Source: Paraburkholderia flagellata
GTDB lineage: Bacteria > Pseudomonadota > Gammaproteobacteria > Burkholderiales > Burkholderiaceae
Direction of reading: 5' to 3'
Length of the DNA: 64,000 nucleotides
Assembly: GCF_021390645.1 (NCBI RefSeq)
Contig: NZ_JAJEJT010000002.1
Coordinates: 1,674,001-1,738,000, forward strand
Position numbers and translations under genes: made by a program. The notes beneath the pieces are model-generated. The model saw nothing but the letters and a program-made list of their open reading frames with translations, searched no databases and had not been told where the DNA came from. Below are positions 9,153-17,963 of this stretch, in pieces; the stretch's first letter is position 1; every line of letters starts with the position of its first letter.

Positions 9153-10022
9153 ATGCCCCACACGCACTACACCACGCTGATCTCGGCCGCCAATCTGCAC
9201 GAACGCCTGACCGCCGCGCCTGGCAGCGTGCTCGTTTTCGACTGCCGCTTCGATCTCGCCGATCCCGCAGCCGGTGAAAACGGTTATGCGCTCGGCCATC
9301 TGCCCGGCGCGCAATATCTGCATCTGGACCGCGACCTTTCGGGCCCGAAGACCGGCAAGAACGGCCGCCACCCGCTGCCCGACCGCTCGGCGCTCGTCGC
9401 CACGCTCTCGCTGAGAGGACTCAACGAAGGCCAGCAGGTCGTCGCCTACGACGCACAAGGCGGCGCCTACGCCGCGCGCCTGTGGTGGCTCTTGCGCTGG
9501 CTCGGCCACGACTCGGTGGCCGTGCTCGACGGCGGCCTCAAGGCGTGGGAGGCAGCGGGCTTCCCGCTCGTGCGCGACGTGCCCGCGCCCGCGCGCGGCA
9601 CCTTCAAGGCCGGCGCACCGCTCCAGGTGACGGTGGACGTGCAGGCCATCGTGCGCAATCTCGCTACGCATGAACTCACCGTCGTCGACGCGCGCGCCGC
9701 CGACCGCTATCGCGGCGAGAACGAAACGATCGACCCGGTGGGCGGCCATATTCCTGGCGCGCGCAATCGGTTTTATCAGGACAATCTCACGCCGGACGGC
9801 CGCTTCAAATCGGCTCATGCGCTGCGCGAGGATTTCACCGCCGTGCTGCCTGGCATCACGCCCGAACACGTGGTCCTGCAATGCGGCTCGGGAGTGACCG
9901 CCTGCCACAACGCACTCGCGATGGAGATTGCCGGCCTGCACGGCGCGGCGCTCTACCCCGGATCGTGGAGCGAATGGAGCGCCGACCCGTCGCGGCCGGT
10001 CGCCACGGGACCCAATCCCTAA
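9153..10022 (+). CDS. sseA: 3-mercaptopyruvate/thiosulfate sulfurtransferase (SseA type)
   Basis: The 289-residue protein has two rhodanese domains. The C-terminal one carries the active-site loop CGSGVTA (Cys244), the form found in 3-mercaptopyruvate sulfurtransferases such as SseA rather than the CRKGVT loop of classical thiosulfate rhodanese. Such enzymes move sulfur from mercaptopyruvate or thiosulfate to cyanide or thiols. The N-terminal domain has the typical GHLPGAQYL segment. A GGAG site precedes the ATG. It lies between the Rieske terminator and a convergent hydrolase gene, so it is probably monocistronic. Confidence 0.9.
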   Translation: MPHTHYTTLISAANLHERLTAAPGSVLVFDCRFDLADPAAGENGYALGHLPGAQYLHLDRDLSGPKTGKNGRHPLPDRSALVATLSLRGLNEGQQVVAYDAQGGAYAARLWWLLRWLGHDSVAVLDGGLKAWEAAGFPLVRDVPAPARGTFKAGAPLQVTVDVQAIVRNLATHELTVVDARAADRYRGENETIDPVGGHIPGARNRFYQDNLTPDGRFKSAHALREDFTAVLPGITPEHVVLQCGSGVTACHNALAMEIAGLHGAALYPGSWSEWSADPSRPVATGPNP

Positions 10023-10049
10023 GCCGGGAGCCCGAGGCAAGGCATGGCG

Positions 10050-10922
10050 TCAGATCTCGCCGTGCTCCTTGAACCAGGCGATTGCGCGCTTCCAGCCGTC
10101 TTGCGCGTCGGCCTTGCGATAGCTCGGGCGGTAGTCCGCGAAGAACGCGTGGCCCGCGTCGTTGTACACGACGATTTGCGAGCTGCGCCCGCCCTGCGGA
10201 CCTTGCGCGATGGCGGCCTTCATCTGCTCGAGCGTGTCCTGCGGGATGCTCTCGTCCTGCAAGCCGTACATCGCGAGCACCGGCACCTGCAAGGTGTTCG
10301 CGAGATCGAGCGGATTGCTCGGCGCGTTCGCCGTGTGCGGGCCAGCCACGCGCCCATACCACACCACCGCCGCCTTGATGTGCGGGTTGTGCTCCGCATA
10401 GAGCCACGCATAGCGCCCGCCCCAGCAAAAGCCATTCACGCCCACGCGCTTCGTGTCGCCGCCATGTTCGCCCGCCCAGGCAATGGCGGCGTCGATGTCG
10501 CCCATCACCTGGGCGTCGGGCACCTTGCTCGCAATGTTCTCGTTGATCTGCTGGATCGTCGGGTACATCGAGGCGTCGCCCTGGCGCACGAAGAAGTCCG
10601 GCGCGATGGCCAGATAGCCGAGCTTCGCAAAGCGGCGGCACACATCGGCGATATGCTCGTGCACGCCGAAAATCTCGTGAATCACGATGATGACCGGCAG
10701 ATTCGTCTTCCCGCGCGGCTGCGCGCGATACGCCGGGATGAGTGTCCCGCTCGACTGGAAGCCGATCTCGCCGGCTTCGAGACCTTCGCTGTCGGTGTGG
10801 ATGGTTTGCGCGGAAACGGGCAGCACGGCAGCAGCGAATCCGCTGCCGAGCGCCGCCTTGATGAAGGTGCGTCGGTTGAACGGCACGTGCGGGACGAGGC
10901 TATCGACTTCGGGTTTCAGCAT
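10050..10922 (-). CDS. dienelactone hydrolase family protein with Tat signal
   Basis: This 290-residue alpha/beta hydrolase has a twin-arginine signal (NRRTFIK, Arg17-Arg18, then a hydrophobic stretch ending PVSAQT), so it should be exported folded. The catalytic triad of the dienelactone hydrolase family is visible: Cys166 in GFCWGG, Asp223 in LQDESIP and His258 in DAGHAFF. Classical dienelactone hydrolases are cytoplasmic enzymes of chloroaromatic breakdown; exported relatives have mostly unknown substrates. The ATG at 10922 has AGGAG seven bases upstream and is preferred to a longer frame. It is convergent with sseA. Confidence 0.88.
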   Translation of the reverse strand: MLKPEVDSLVPHVPFNRRTFIKAALGSGFAAAVLPVSAQTIHTDSEGLEAGEIGFQSSGTLIPAYRAQPRGKTNLPVIIVIHEIFGVHEHIADVCRRFAKLGYLAIAPDFFVRQGDASMYPTIQQINENIASKVPDAQVMGDIDAAIAWAGEHGGDTKRVGVNGFCWGGRYAWLYAEHNPHIKAAVVWYGRVAGPHTANAPSNPLDLANTLQVPVLAMYGLQDESIPQDTLEQMKAAIAQGPQGGRSSQIVVYNDAGHAFFADYRPSYRKADAQDGWKRAIAWFKEHGEI

Positions 10923-11030
10923 GCAGCGCTCCTTGGAGGTCAAACAGCGGAAACAGCAGAATAGCGCTGCGCCCCTGGACGCAAGCGCTACTCAGTGCGG
11001 CTGCTAAGTACAACCGCCAGGTACAGCCGC

Positions 11031-12407
11031 TCAGTGCAGCTTCACGCGCGGCAGCGTCGTGCGGCGCAGCCAGTGCGCGAAGGTGTCGAGCACCATGCGC
11101 GCGTAGCCATGCAGCGCCGCGATGTGCAGCCGATACAGCGACATGTACATGAAACGGGCAAACAATCCTTCGATCAACATATTCCCGCCGATCAGCCCGC
11201 CCATCAGGTTGCCGACCGCGCTGAAGTGACCGAGCGACACCAGCGAGCCGAAGTCGCGATAGGTGAACTCCTCCAGCGGCTTGCCGGCGAGCAGATTGCC
11301 AAGCGACTTGAACAGGAACGTGGCCTGCTGGTGCGCGGCCTGCGCGCGCGGGGGCACCCCGCGCTCGTGGCCCGGCCATTCGCAGGCCGCGCAATCGCCG
11401 AGCGCGAAGATGTTGTCGTCGAGTTCCGTTTGCAGCGTACGGCGCACGATCAGCTGGCCGAGCTTGTTGACGGTCAGGCCATCGAGCCGCGAAAGCACGG
11501 CCGGCGCGGTGATGCCCGCGGCCCAGACCGTGAGGTCCGCGCGCAGGTTCTTGCCGCTCGCGGTGCGCACGACGCCCGGCGCAACTTCGGTCACGCGCTC
11601 GCCGGTCAGCAGCTTCACACCGAGCTTGTTCAGAAGTTCCGCCGTGGCCGAAGAAACGCGCTCGGGCAACGCAGGCAGGATGCGCGTGCCCGCCTCGATC
11701 AGCACGATGCCCACGTCGTTACGCGGATCGAGCTTGTGCAGCCCATAGGCCGAAAGCACCTGCGCGGTGTTGCGCAACTCGGCGGAAAGCTCGACGCCCG
11801 TCGCGCCTGCGCCGATGATCGCCACTTGCACGCGAGGCTCGGCGCCCCCGTCCATGGCAGGCGAGGGGTCGTCCGCCGTCACCTCCGCCGCGACTTTTTC
11901 GGGCGCCTGATGTTCGGCGCGCATGCACGCGGCGATCAGACGCTTGCGAAAGCGCTCGGCTTGCTCGACGGTGTCTAGCGCGATGGAGTTTTCGGCCGCG
12001 CCCGGCACGCCGAAAAAGTGCGTCGTGCTACCGATTGCGAGCACCAGCGTGTCGTATTCGAGCACGCGCTCAGGCAGCATTTCCGCGCCATCTTCGTCGA
12101 GCACGCGCCCAAGTGTGATGCGCTTCGCAGCGCGGTCGAGCCCGGTCAGTTCGCCCTGCTGAAACTCGAAGCCGTGCCAGCGTGCCTGCGCCGGATATTC
12201 GAGCTGATGCGTGAACGGATCCATGCTGCCCGCCGCGACTTCGTGCAGGAGCGGTTTCCAGATATGCGTTGGATTGCGGTCGACCAGCGTGATCGAAGCC
12301 GCTTGCGGCTTGCCCCGTTTCGCGCGCGCTTCGCCGTAACGATCGCCGAGCCGTGTTGCCAGTTCCAGGCCGCCTGCGCCTCCTCCCACAACGATAAAGC
12401 GATGCAT
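11031..12407 (-). CDS. type II NADH dehydrogenase-like FAD oxidoreductase (NDH-2)
   Basis: The 458-residue protein has two dinucleotide-binding motifs: GGGAGG at 8-13 for FAD and GAGATG at 199-204 for NADH. This is the NDH-2 layout, in which electrons pass from NADH to quinone without proton pumping. The C-terminal 80 residues (GNLMGGLIGGNMLIEG, then FMYMSLYRLHIAAL) look like the membrane-binding helices of Ndh. An acidic, low-complexity insert at about 165-190 (KVAAEVTADDPSPAMDGG) separates the FAD and NADH parts. The ATG at 12407 is preceded by GGAGAG. It lies 258 nt downstream of polA on the same strand and is probably separate. Confidence 0.88.
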   Translation of the reverse strand: MHRFIVVGGGAGGLELATRLGDRYGEARAKRGKPQAASITLVDRNPTHIWKPLLHEVAAGSMDPFTHQLEYPAQARWHGFEFQQGELTGLDRAAKRITLGRVLDEDGAEMLPERVLEYDTLVLAIGSTTHFFGVPGAAENSIALDTVEQAERFRKRLIAACMRAEHQAPEKVAAEVTADDPSPAMDGGAEPRVQVAIIGAGATGVELSAELRNTAQVLSAYGLHKLDPRNDVGIVLIEAGTRILPALPERVSSATAELLNKLGVKLLTGERVTEVAPGVVRTASGKNLRADLTVWAAGITAPAVLSRLDGLTVNKLGQLIVRRTLQTELDDNIFALGDCAACEWPGHERGVPPRAQAAHQQATFLFKSLGNLLAGKPLEEFTYRDFGSLVSLGHFSAVGNLMGGLIGGNMLIEGLFARFMYMSLYRLHIAALHGYARMVLDTFAHWLRRTTLPRVKLH

Positions 12408-12665
12408 AGACTCTCCGTGCATGTCGAAAGGCGATAGAAAGGCCGATGCATCGGCAACATCGCGCGCGAGGCACCGGCCTTCGATCAGGTCATTGTCGGC
12501 TGACGGAGCGCGCGGCGGCAACCCTTGCGGCGCGCATTCGCGACATCACGCACGCGATGCTTGCCTTATCGCGCGCGCGCAGTTAAGTCTTTGTTGCGGT
12601 ACAGCGCATTCAGTATGTACTTAGTAGAGCTTCACTAAGCGCGTCAACGCGCTTTCCGTGTGCCT

Positions 12666-15467
12666 TCAATGCGCCTCTTCCCAGTTCTCGCCCACGCCCA
12701 CTTCGGCCACGAGCGGCACCTTGAGCTGCGCCACCGAGCACATCAGTTCGGGCAAGCGCTTGCGCACCTCGGCGAGTTCGTCGCCCGGCACTTCGAGCAC
12801 GAGTTCATCGTGCACCTGCATGATCATCTTCGTGCCGATCTTGCGTTCGTCGAGCCACGTCTGCACCGCGACCATGGAAAGCTTGATGAGGTCGGCGGCC
12901 GTGCCCTGCATGGGCGCGTTGATGGCGGCGCGCTCGGCGGCCTGGCGGCGCGGGCCGTTGCCGCCGTTGATCTCGGGCAGCCACAGACGGCGGCCGAACA
13001 CGGTCTCCACATAGCCGCGCGATTTCGCATCCATGCGCGTTTCGTCCATGTAGCGCGCAACGCCCGGATAGCGTGCGAAATAGCGGTCGATATAAAGCTT
13101 CGCCGCATCGCGCGTAATGCCGAGATTCGATGCGAGCCCGAACGCGCTCATGCCGTAGATCAGGCCGAAATTGATGACCTTCGCGATGCGCCGCTGGTCC
13201 GAGCTCACTTCGAGCGGCGTGACGCTGAACACCTCGGCAGCCGTGGCACGGTGAATGTCGTCGCCGCGTGCGAACGCCGCGAGCAGCGACTCGTCGCCCG
13301 AGATATGCGCCATGATGCGCAGTTCGATCTGCGAGTAGTCGGCGGAAACGATCTTGTGACCCGGCGGCGCGATGAACGCTTCGCGAATGCGGCGCCCCTC
13401 ACCCGTTCGCACGGGGATGTTCTGCAGATTCGGATCGTTCGACGCGAGACGGCCCGTGACCGCCACGGCCTGTGCGTAGTTCGTGTGGACGCGGCCCGTT
13501 TGCGCATTGACCATGCGCGGCAGCTTGTCGGTGTACGTGGACTTGAGCTTGGCAAGACCGCGATGCTCGAGCAGGATCTTGGGCAGCGGGTAGTCTTCGG
13601 CGAGTTTTTGCAGCACTTCTTCGTCGGTGGAAGGCGCACCGCTCGGCGTCTTCTTCACGACCGGCAATTGCAGCTTCTCGAAGAATATCTGGCCGATCTG
13701 CTTGGGCGAGCCCAGATTGAATTCGCCGCCCGCGAGCGCATACGCTTCCTGTTCGAGCGTGATGAGCCGCACAGCGATTTCCGCGCTTTGTTTGTCGAGC
13801 CGTTCGGTATCGATGAGCACGCCGTTGCGCTCCATCTTGCGCAGCACACGCGACGTGGGCAATTCGATGTTGCGATAGACGTAATCGAGGCCTTTCTCCG
13901 GCGCGATCTGCGGATAGAGCGCGCGGTGCAGTTGCAGCGTGACGTCGGCGTCTTCGGCAGCGTATTCGGCGGCCTTTTCGAGCGAGACTTCGTCGAAGCC
14001 GATCTGCTGTGCGCCCTTGCCCGCCACCTCTTCGTACTTGATCGTCTTGATGCCGAGATGGCGCAGCGCGAGGCTGTCCATGTCGTGACTGCGATGCGAT
14101 TCGAGCACATACGATTCGAGCAGCGTGTCATGCTCCACGCCGTTCAGTTCGATACCGTAGTTCGCGAGCACCTGCTCGTCATACTTCATGTGCTGGCCGA
14201 CTTTCTTGTGCTTCCCGCTTTCGAGCCACGGCTTCAGGCGCGCGAGCACTTCATCCAGCGGCAGCTGATCGGGCGCGTCCGGGCCGCGATGCGCGAGCGG
14301 CAAATACGCGGCCACGCCCGGCTCCGTCGAGAACGACATGCCGACGAGCTTCGCGACCATCGGGTCGAGCGCCGTGGTCTCGGTATCGAACGCAGTGAGT
14401 TCGGCGGCCTCGATCTTCTTGAGCCACGTATCGAACTGCGGCCACGTCTGTATCGTTTCGTAATGGCGCGGCGCATCGACGAAGAGCGCGGGCTGCACAA
14501 TCGCGTCTTTCTGCGGCGCGTCGCCCTGGGTCGCAGCGGGCACCGTCTCGCTCTGCTGGCTCGCTTCGGTCACTTCGCGCAGCCAGGTCTTGAAACCGTG
14601 GCGCGCGAAGATATCGCGCAGTTCTTCGCGCGCTTCTGGGCGCGTGGCGAGCGACGCTTCGATCGACTCGAGATGCGGCTTGAGTTCGCAAGCCGTTTCC
14701 ACCGTGACGAGCTTTCGCGCCATCGGCAGGAAGTCGAGCGCGTCACGCAGATAGCCGCCCACGGCACCCTTGATGTCGTCCGCATGGGCAATCACGCCAT
14801 CGAGCGAATCGTATTGCGTGAGCCACTTCACCGCGGTTTTCGGGCCGCACTTGTTCACGCCCGGCACATTGTCGACGGTGTCGCCAATGAGCGAGAGATA
14901 ATCGACGATGCGCTCAGGCGGCACGCCGAACTTCGCGATCACGCCTTCGCGATCGAGCGTTTCGTTCGTCATCGTGTTGATGAGCGTGACGTGGTCCGTA
15001 ACGAGCTGCGCGAGGTCCTTGTCGCCCGTGGAAACGATGACCTTCATGCCGAGCTTTTCCGCCTGGTGAGCGAGCGTGCCGATCACGTCGTCGGCCTCGA
15101 CGCCTTCGATCATCAGCAGCGGCCAGCCGAGCGCACGCACCGCCGTGTGAATGGGCTCGATTTGTGCTGCTAGCGGCTCAGGCATGGAAGGCCGGTTGGC
15201 CTTGTACTCGGGGTACCAGTCGTCGCGGAACGTCTTGCCCTTTGCATCGAACACGCACGCGCTATACTCTGCCGTAACGTCCTTGCGCATACGACGCAGC
15301 ATGTTGATGATGCCGTAGAGTGCACCTGTGGGTTCGCCGTCGGGACCGCGCAGATCCGGCATCGCATGGAAGGCCCGATAGAGATAGCTAGAACCGTCGA
15401 CCAGCAACAAGGTCTTACCTTCCAGCTCATTTTGTAGCTTCGTTTCCACGCGTAGTTCTTCAGGCAT
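12666..15467 (-). CDS. polA: DNA polymerase I
   Basis: PolA fills gaps, removes primers and repairs DNA. The 933-residue protein has the N-terminal 5'-3' exonuclease domain (LLVDGSSYLYRAFHAM near residue 25) and a 3'-5' exonuclease domain with FDTETT (about 358). The polymerase core is complete, with DYSQIELRIMAH, the O-helix region NFGLIYGMSAFGL (about 770) and QVHDELVLEV (about 885). The acidic exonuclease residues remain, so proofreading is probably intact. The ATG at 15467 has no obvious ribosome site; an in-frame TTG at 15476 is another candidate. Its start codon is one base away from the start of the divergent LOG gene. Confidence 0.96.
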   Translation of the reverse strand: MPEELRVETKLQNELEGKTLLLVDGSSYLYRAFHAMPDLRGPDGEPTGALYGIINMLRRMRKDVTAEYSACVFDAKGKTFRDDWYPEYKANRPSMPEPLAAQIEPIHTAVRALGWPLLMIEGVEADDVIGTLAHQAEKLGMKVIVSTGDKDLAQLVTDHVTLINTMTNETLDREGVIAKFGVPPERIVDYLSLIGDTVDNVPGVNKCGPKTAVKWLTQYDSLDGVIAHADDIKGAVGGYLRDALDFLPMARKLVTVETACELKPHLESIEASLATRPEAREELRDIFARHGFKTWLREVTEASQQSETVPAATQGDAPQKDAIVQPALFVDAPRHYETIQTWPQFDTWLKKIEAAELTAFDTETTALDPMVAKLVGMSFSTEPGVAAYLPLAHRGPDAPDQLPLDEVLARLKPWLESGKHKKVGQHMKYDEQVLANYGIELNGVEHDTLLESYVLESHRSHDMDSLALRHLGIKTIKYEEVAGKGAQQIGFDEVSLEKAAEYAAEDADVTLQLHRALYPQIAPEKGLDYVYRNIELPTSRVLRKMERNGVLIDTERLDKQSAEIAVRLITLEQEAYALAGGEFNLGSPKQIGQIFFEKLQLPVVKKTPSGAPSTDEEVLQKLAEDYPLPKILLEHRGLAKLKSTYTDKLPRMVNAQTGRVHTNYAQAVAVTGRLASNDPNLQNIPVRTGEGRRIREAFIAPPGHKIVSADYSQIELRIMAHISGDESLLAAFARGDDIHRATAAEVFSVTPLEVSSDQRRIAKVINFGLIYGMSAFGLASNLGITRDAAKLYIDRYFARYPGVARYMDETRMDAKSRGYVETVFGRRLWLPEINGGNGPRRQAAERAAINAPMQGTAADLIKLSMVAVQTWLDERKIGTKMIMQVHDELVLEVPGDELAEVRKRLPELMCSVAQLKVPLVAEVGVGENWEEAH

Positions 15468-15468
15468 T

Positions 15469-16242
15469 ATGGACAAGAGAAAAGTGATTCCGAGTCTGCG
15501 TTCACTCGCAGATCAAGAGCGCGCAACGGCCAAAAAGGCGCGCGCATCGTGGCAAATGTTCACGATTATGGCAGAGTTTATCGAGGCGACCGAATACCTG
15601 TCCGAGATCCGGCCAGCGGTCAGCATCTATGGTTCCGCCCGCCTGAAACCGGAGTCGGAGTACTACCAGCTCGCCAGCACGATCGCGCGAAAAGTCTCGG
15701 ACGCGGGCTTCGCCGTGATCTCCGGCGGCGGCCCCGGCATCATGGAAGCCGCGAATCAGGGCGCGCATGCGGGCAAGTCGCCTTCGGTGGGCCTGAACAT
15801 CGAGTTGCCGCACGAGCAGTCGGGCAACCAGTGGCAGGACATTTCGCTGCGCTTCCGCCATTTCTTCACGCGCAAGGTCACGTTCGTGAAGAACTCGGAC
15901 GCCGTGATCGTCATGCCTGGCGGCTTCGGCACGCTCGACGAACTGGCCGAGGTGCTCACGCTCATCCAGACGAAAAAATCGCGTCACGTGCCCATCATTC
16001 TGGTGGGCGCCGAGTTCTGGAAGGGCCTGCTCGACTGGTTCCGATCGGCGCTCGTGCCGATGGGCCTCATCAATCCCGAAGACATGGACTTGATGCAGGT
16101 GATCGACGACCCGGACCAGGTGCTGGAAGCCGTTCTCAAGTTCTACGAAGATGCGGACACCGCCGAAGATGCCGGCAAGCAGCACCCGGCGCGCCGCGAC
16201 CGCGACCGCGACTCCGACGAAGACCGGATGTTCTATCTCTGA
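15469..16242 (+). CDS. LOG family protein (TIGR00730 Rossmann fold)
   Basis: This 257-residue protein has the LOG family signature PGGFGTLDE (about residues 150-158) and an early GGGPGIMEAANQGA nucleotide-binding stretch. Proteins of this fold are nucleotide 5'-monophosphate phosphoribohydrolases that release bases from nucleoside monophosphates; plant and some bacterial members make cytokinins. Whether this one does cannot be told. The C-terminal 25 residues are very charged (Arg/Asp repeats). The ATG at 15469 is used because the family N-terminus VIPSLRSLADQERAT follows directly; an internal ATG at 15556 is less likely. Confidence 0.85.
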   Translation: MDKRKVIPSLRSLADQERATAKKARASWQMFTIMAEFIEATEYLSEIRPAVSIYGSARLKPESEYYQLASTIARKVSDAGFAVISGGGPGIMEAANQGAHAGKSPSVGLNIELPHEQSGNQWQDISLRFRHFFTRKVTFVKNSDAVIVMPGGFGTLDELAEVLTLIQTKKSRHVPIILVGAEFWKGLLDWFRSALVPMGLINPEDMDLMQVIDDPDQVLEAVLKFYEDADTAEDAGKQHPARRDRDRDSDEDRMFYL

Positions 16243-16330
16243 TGCATCGCTTTTAGCGCAGCGTGCGGATGGCTTGCGGTTGATGTTTTAGTAGGCCACC
16301 GTTGCGCTCGCGCTTTAGTCCAGTACCCCC

Positions 16331-17257
16331 TCATGCTTTCTCCGCGCTTGCGGGCACGCCGGATGCACCGTGCGGCGCCCGTGCGCGCGCCTGCTCCTCC
16401 AGCCAGCGGCAAAACTGCGATACGAGCGGCGCTTGCGCCACCTCGCGGCGCGCCACCCACCAGTAACCGCGCGCATCGAGATGCGGCCCCGCGAGCGGGG
16501 TCACGAGACGACCGGACGCGAGTTCGTCGTCGAGCAGCGGTAGCGGGCCGAGCGCGACGCCAAGACCATCCACGGCAGCCTGCAAGGCCAGATAGAAGTG
16601 GTCGAACGACTGCTTTTTCCGGCATTTGGCTTTCACGCCTGCGGCCGCAAGCCAGGTACGCCACGCATCGGGCCGCGTGTCCGAATGCAGCAGCACGTGG
16701 CGCGCAAGATCGCTTGCCTGATGAATCGGCGCGCGTTTGAGCAGCGCCGGGCTGCACACCGGCAGTTCCATCTCGTCGAGAAAATGGCCAGCCTCGCAGT
16801 CGGGCCAGTGGGCCGGTCCGCGCCGCACGGCCACGTCGAAGCCTTCGAGCGTATCAACCGGCGCGTTCGAAGTGGACAGTCGCAACTCGACGTTCGGCGC
16901 GAGACGCTGAAACTGCGAGAGCCGCGGCAGCAGCCATTTCATCGCAAAAGTAGGCAGCGCGTTCACGCGCAGCACGTGCACCACGCCGGTGTCGCGCAAC
17001 TGGTTGGTTGCGCGCGCGATGTCATCGAATGCCGATTGCACGGCGGCCAGGTAGCGCCGCCCGGCCTCGGTCAGCGCGACGCGCTTGCCGTGACGGTGAA
17101 ACACCTGCACGCCGACCCACGCTTCGAGCGAGGCCACTTGCCGGCTGATGGCACCGTGAGTCACATTGAGCTCGCCCGCCGCGGCGGAGAAACTGTTGTG
17201 CCGCGCGGCGGCTTCGAACGCGCGCAGCGCGGGAAAGGGAGGAAGGGAGCGTGCCAT
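16331..17257 (-). CDS. LysR family transcriptional regulator (GcvA-like)
   Basis: The 308-residue protein has an N-terminal winged helix-turn-helix (LRAFEAAARHNSFSAAAGEL, then THGAISRQVASLE) and a LysR effector domain. The LPPFPALRAFEAAARH opening resembles the GcvA/AmpR branch. It is divergent from the chromate transporter pair with 100 nt between them. A perfect inverted repeat containing a T-N11-A core begins 2 bp upstream of its start codon, which predicts autoregulation and possible control of the transporter genes. There is no clear ribosome site before the ATG. Confidence 0.88.
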   Translation of the reverse strand: MARSLPPFPALRAFEAAARHNSFSAAAGELNVTHGAISRQVASLEAWVGVQVFHRHGKRVALTEAGRRYLAAVQSAFDDIARATNQLRDTGVVHVLRVNALPTFAMKWLLPRLSQFQRLAPNVELRLSTSNAPVDTLEGFDVAVRRGPAHWPDCEAGHFLDEMELPVCSPALLKRAPIHQASDLARHVLLHSDTRPDAWRTWLAAAGVKAKCRKKQSFDHFYLALQAAVDGLGVALGPLPLLDDELASGRLVTPLAGPHLDARGYWWVARREVAQAPLVSQFCRWLEEQARARAPHGASGVPASAEKA

Positions 17258-17258
17258 G

Positions 17259-17279
17259 CTTGTGAGTGTAGGTCACAAG
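17259..17279. promoter_or_regulatory. predicted LysR operator (T-N11-A palindrome)
   Basis: CTTGTGA (17259-17265) and TCACAAG (17273-17279) form a perfect 7-bp inverted repeat with a 7-nt spacer. The inner T and A are 11 bases apart, matching the LysR-box rule. It touches the LysR start codon and lies about 80 bp upstream of the chromate transporter gene. Confidence 0.6.
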
Positions 17280-17357
17280 AGAACGCCATAGAAATCGTTT
17301 TGCCGCGCGCGCGATTGGGCTTAACCTCGGAGCTTGCCTCAGAGGTCCCTTCCATTC

Positions 17358-17963
17358 ATGAAACAACCCATCTCGCCGCCCGTCGCCGTCGCGCATGGCA
17401 CGCACGGCGGTCTGCACACGCCTACGGTGCGCGATCTGTTCTTCGGTTTCCTTGGTCTTGGCTTCACATCGTTTGGCGGCGCACTGCCGTTGGCGCGCCG
17501 CACCATCGTCGAGCAGCGCCGCTGGCTCAGCGCCAGCGAGTTCACCGACCTGCTCGGCCTCTGCCAGTTCTTGCCGGGCGGCAACGTCATCAATCTGTCG
17601 GTTGCGCTCGGCATGCGCTTTCAGGGCTGGCGCGGCGCGCTTGCGGGCATCCTTGGCCTGATCGCGGGTCCGTCGCTCGTCGTGATCGGGCTTGGCGTGC
17701 TCTACGAGCGCACGCAAAACGACCCGCACGTGCGGCATCTGTTCGTGGGGCTTGCCGCGGCTGCCGCCGGGTTGCTCGTCTCGATGGCCCTGAAAATCGT
17801 GCTGCCGCTTCGGCGCGATCCCGCCGCGGCCGTCGTCGCTGCGCTCGGCTTTGTGGCCATTGCCGTGCTGCGCACGCCGCTTTTGCCCACCATGCTCGTG
17901 CTCACGCCCGTCGGCATCGCGCTCGCGGCCCGCGCGGCGCGCAAGGAAGGAGGCCCGCGATGA
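17358..17963 (+). CDS. chromate transporter, N-terminal-type short CHR protein
   Basis: This 201-residue membrane protein is the first half of a split CHR pump. It has the conserved motif GFTSFGGALPLARR near residue 35 and FLPGGNVINLSVALG near residue 75, with about five or six hydrophobic segments. CHR proteins export chromate, or sulfate-like anions, driven by the membrane potential. Its stop codon overlaps the start of the second half (ATGA at 17960-17963), so both are made together. The ATG at 17358 is used because the upstream frame starts only with TTG. Confidence 0.88.
   Translation: MKQPISPPVAVAHGTHGGLHTPTVRDLFFGFLGLGFTSFGGALPLARRTIVEQRRWLSASEFTDLLGLCQFLPGGNVINLSVALGMRFQGWRGALAGILGLIAGPSLVVIGLGVLYERTQNDPHVRHLFVGLAAAAAGLLVSMALKIVLPLRRDPAAAVVAALGFVAIAVLRTPLLPTMLVLTPVGIALAARAARKEGGPR

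Noticed and set aside
12660..15173. 837-codon plus-strand frame opposite polA
   Set aside because: PolA motifs are complete on the other strand; this frame shows only composition bias.
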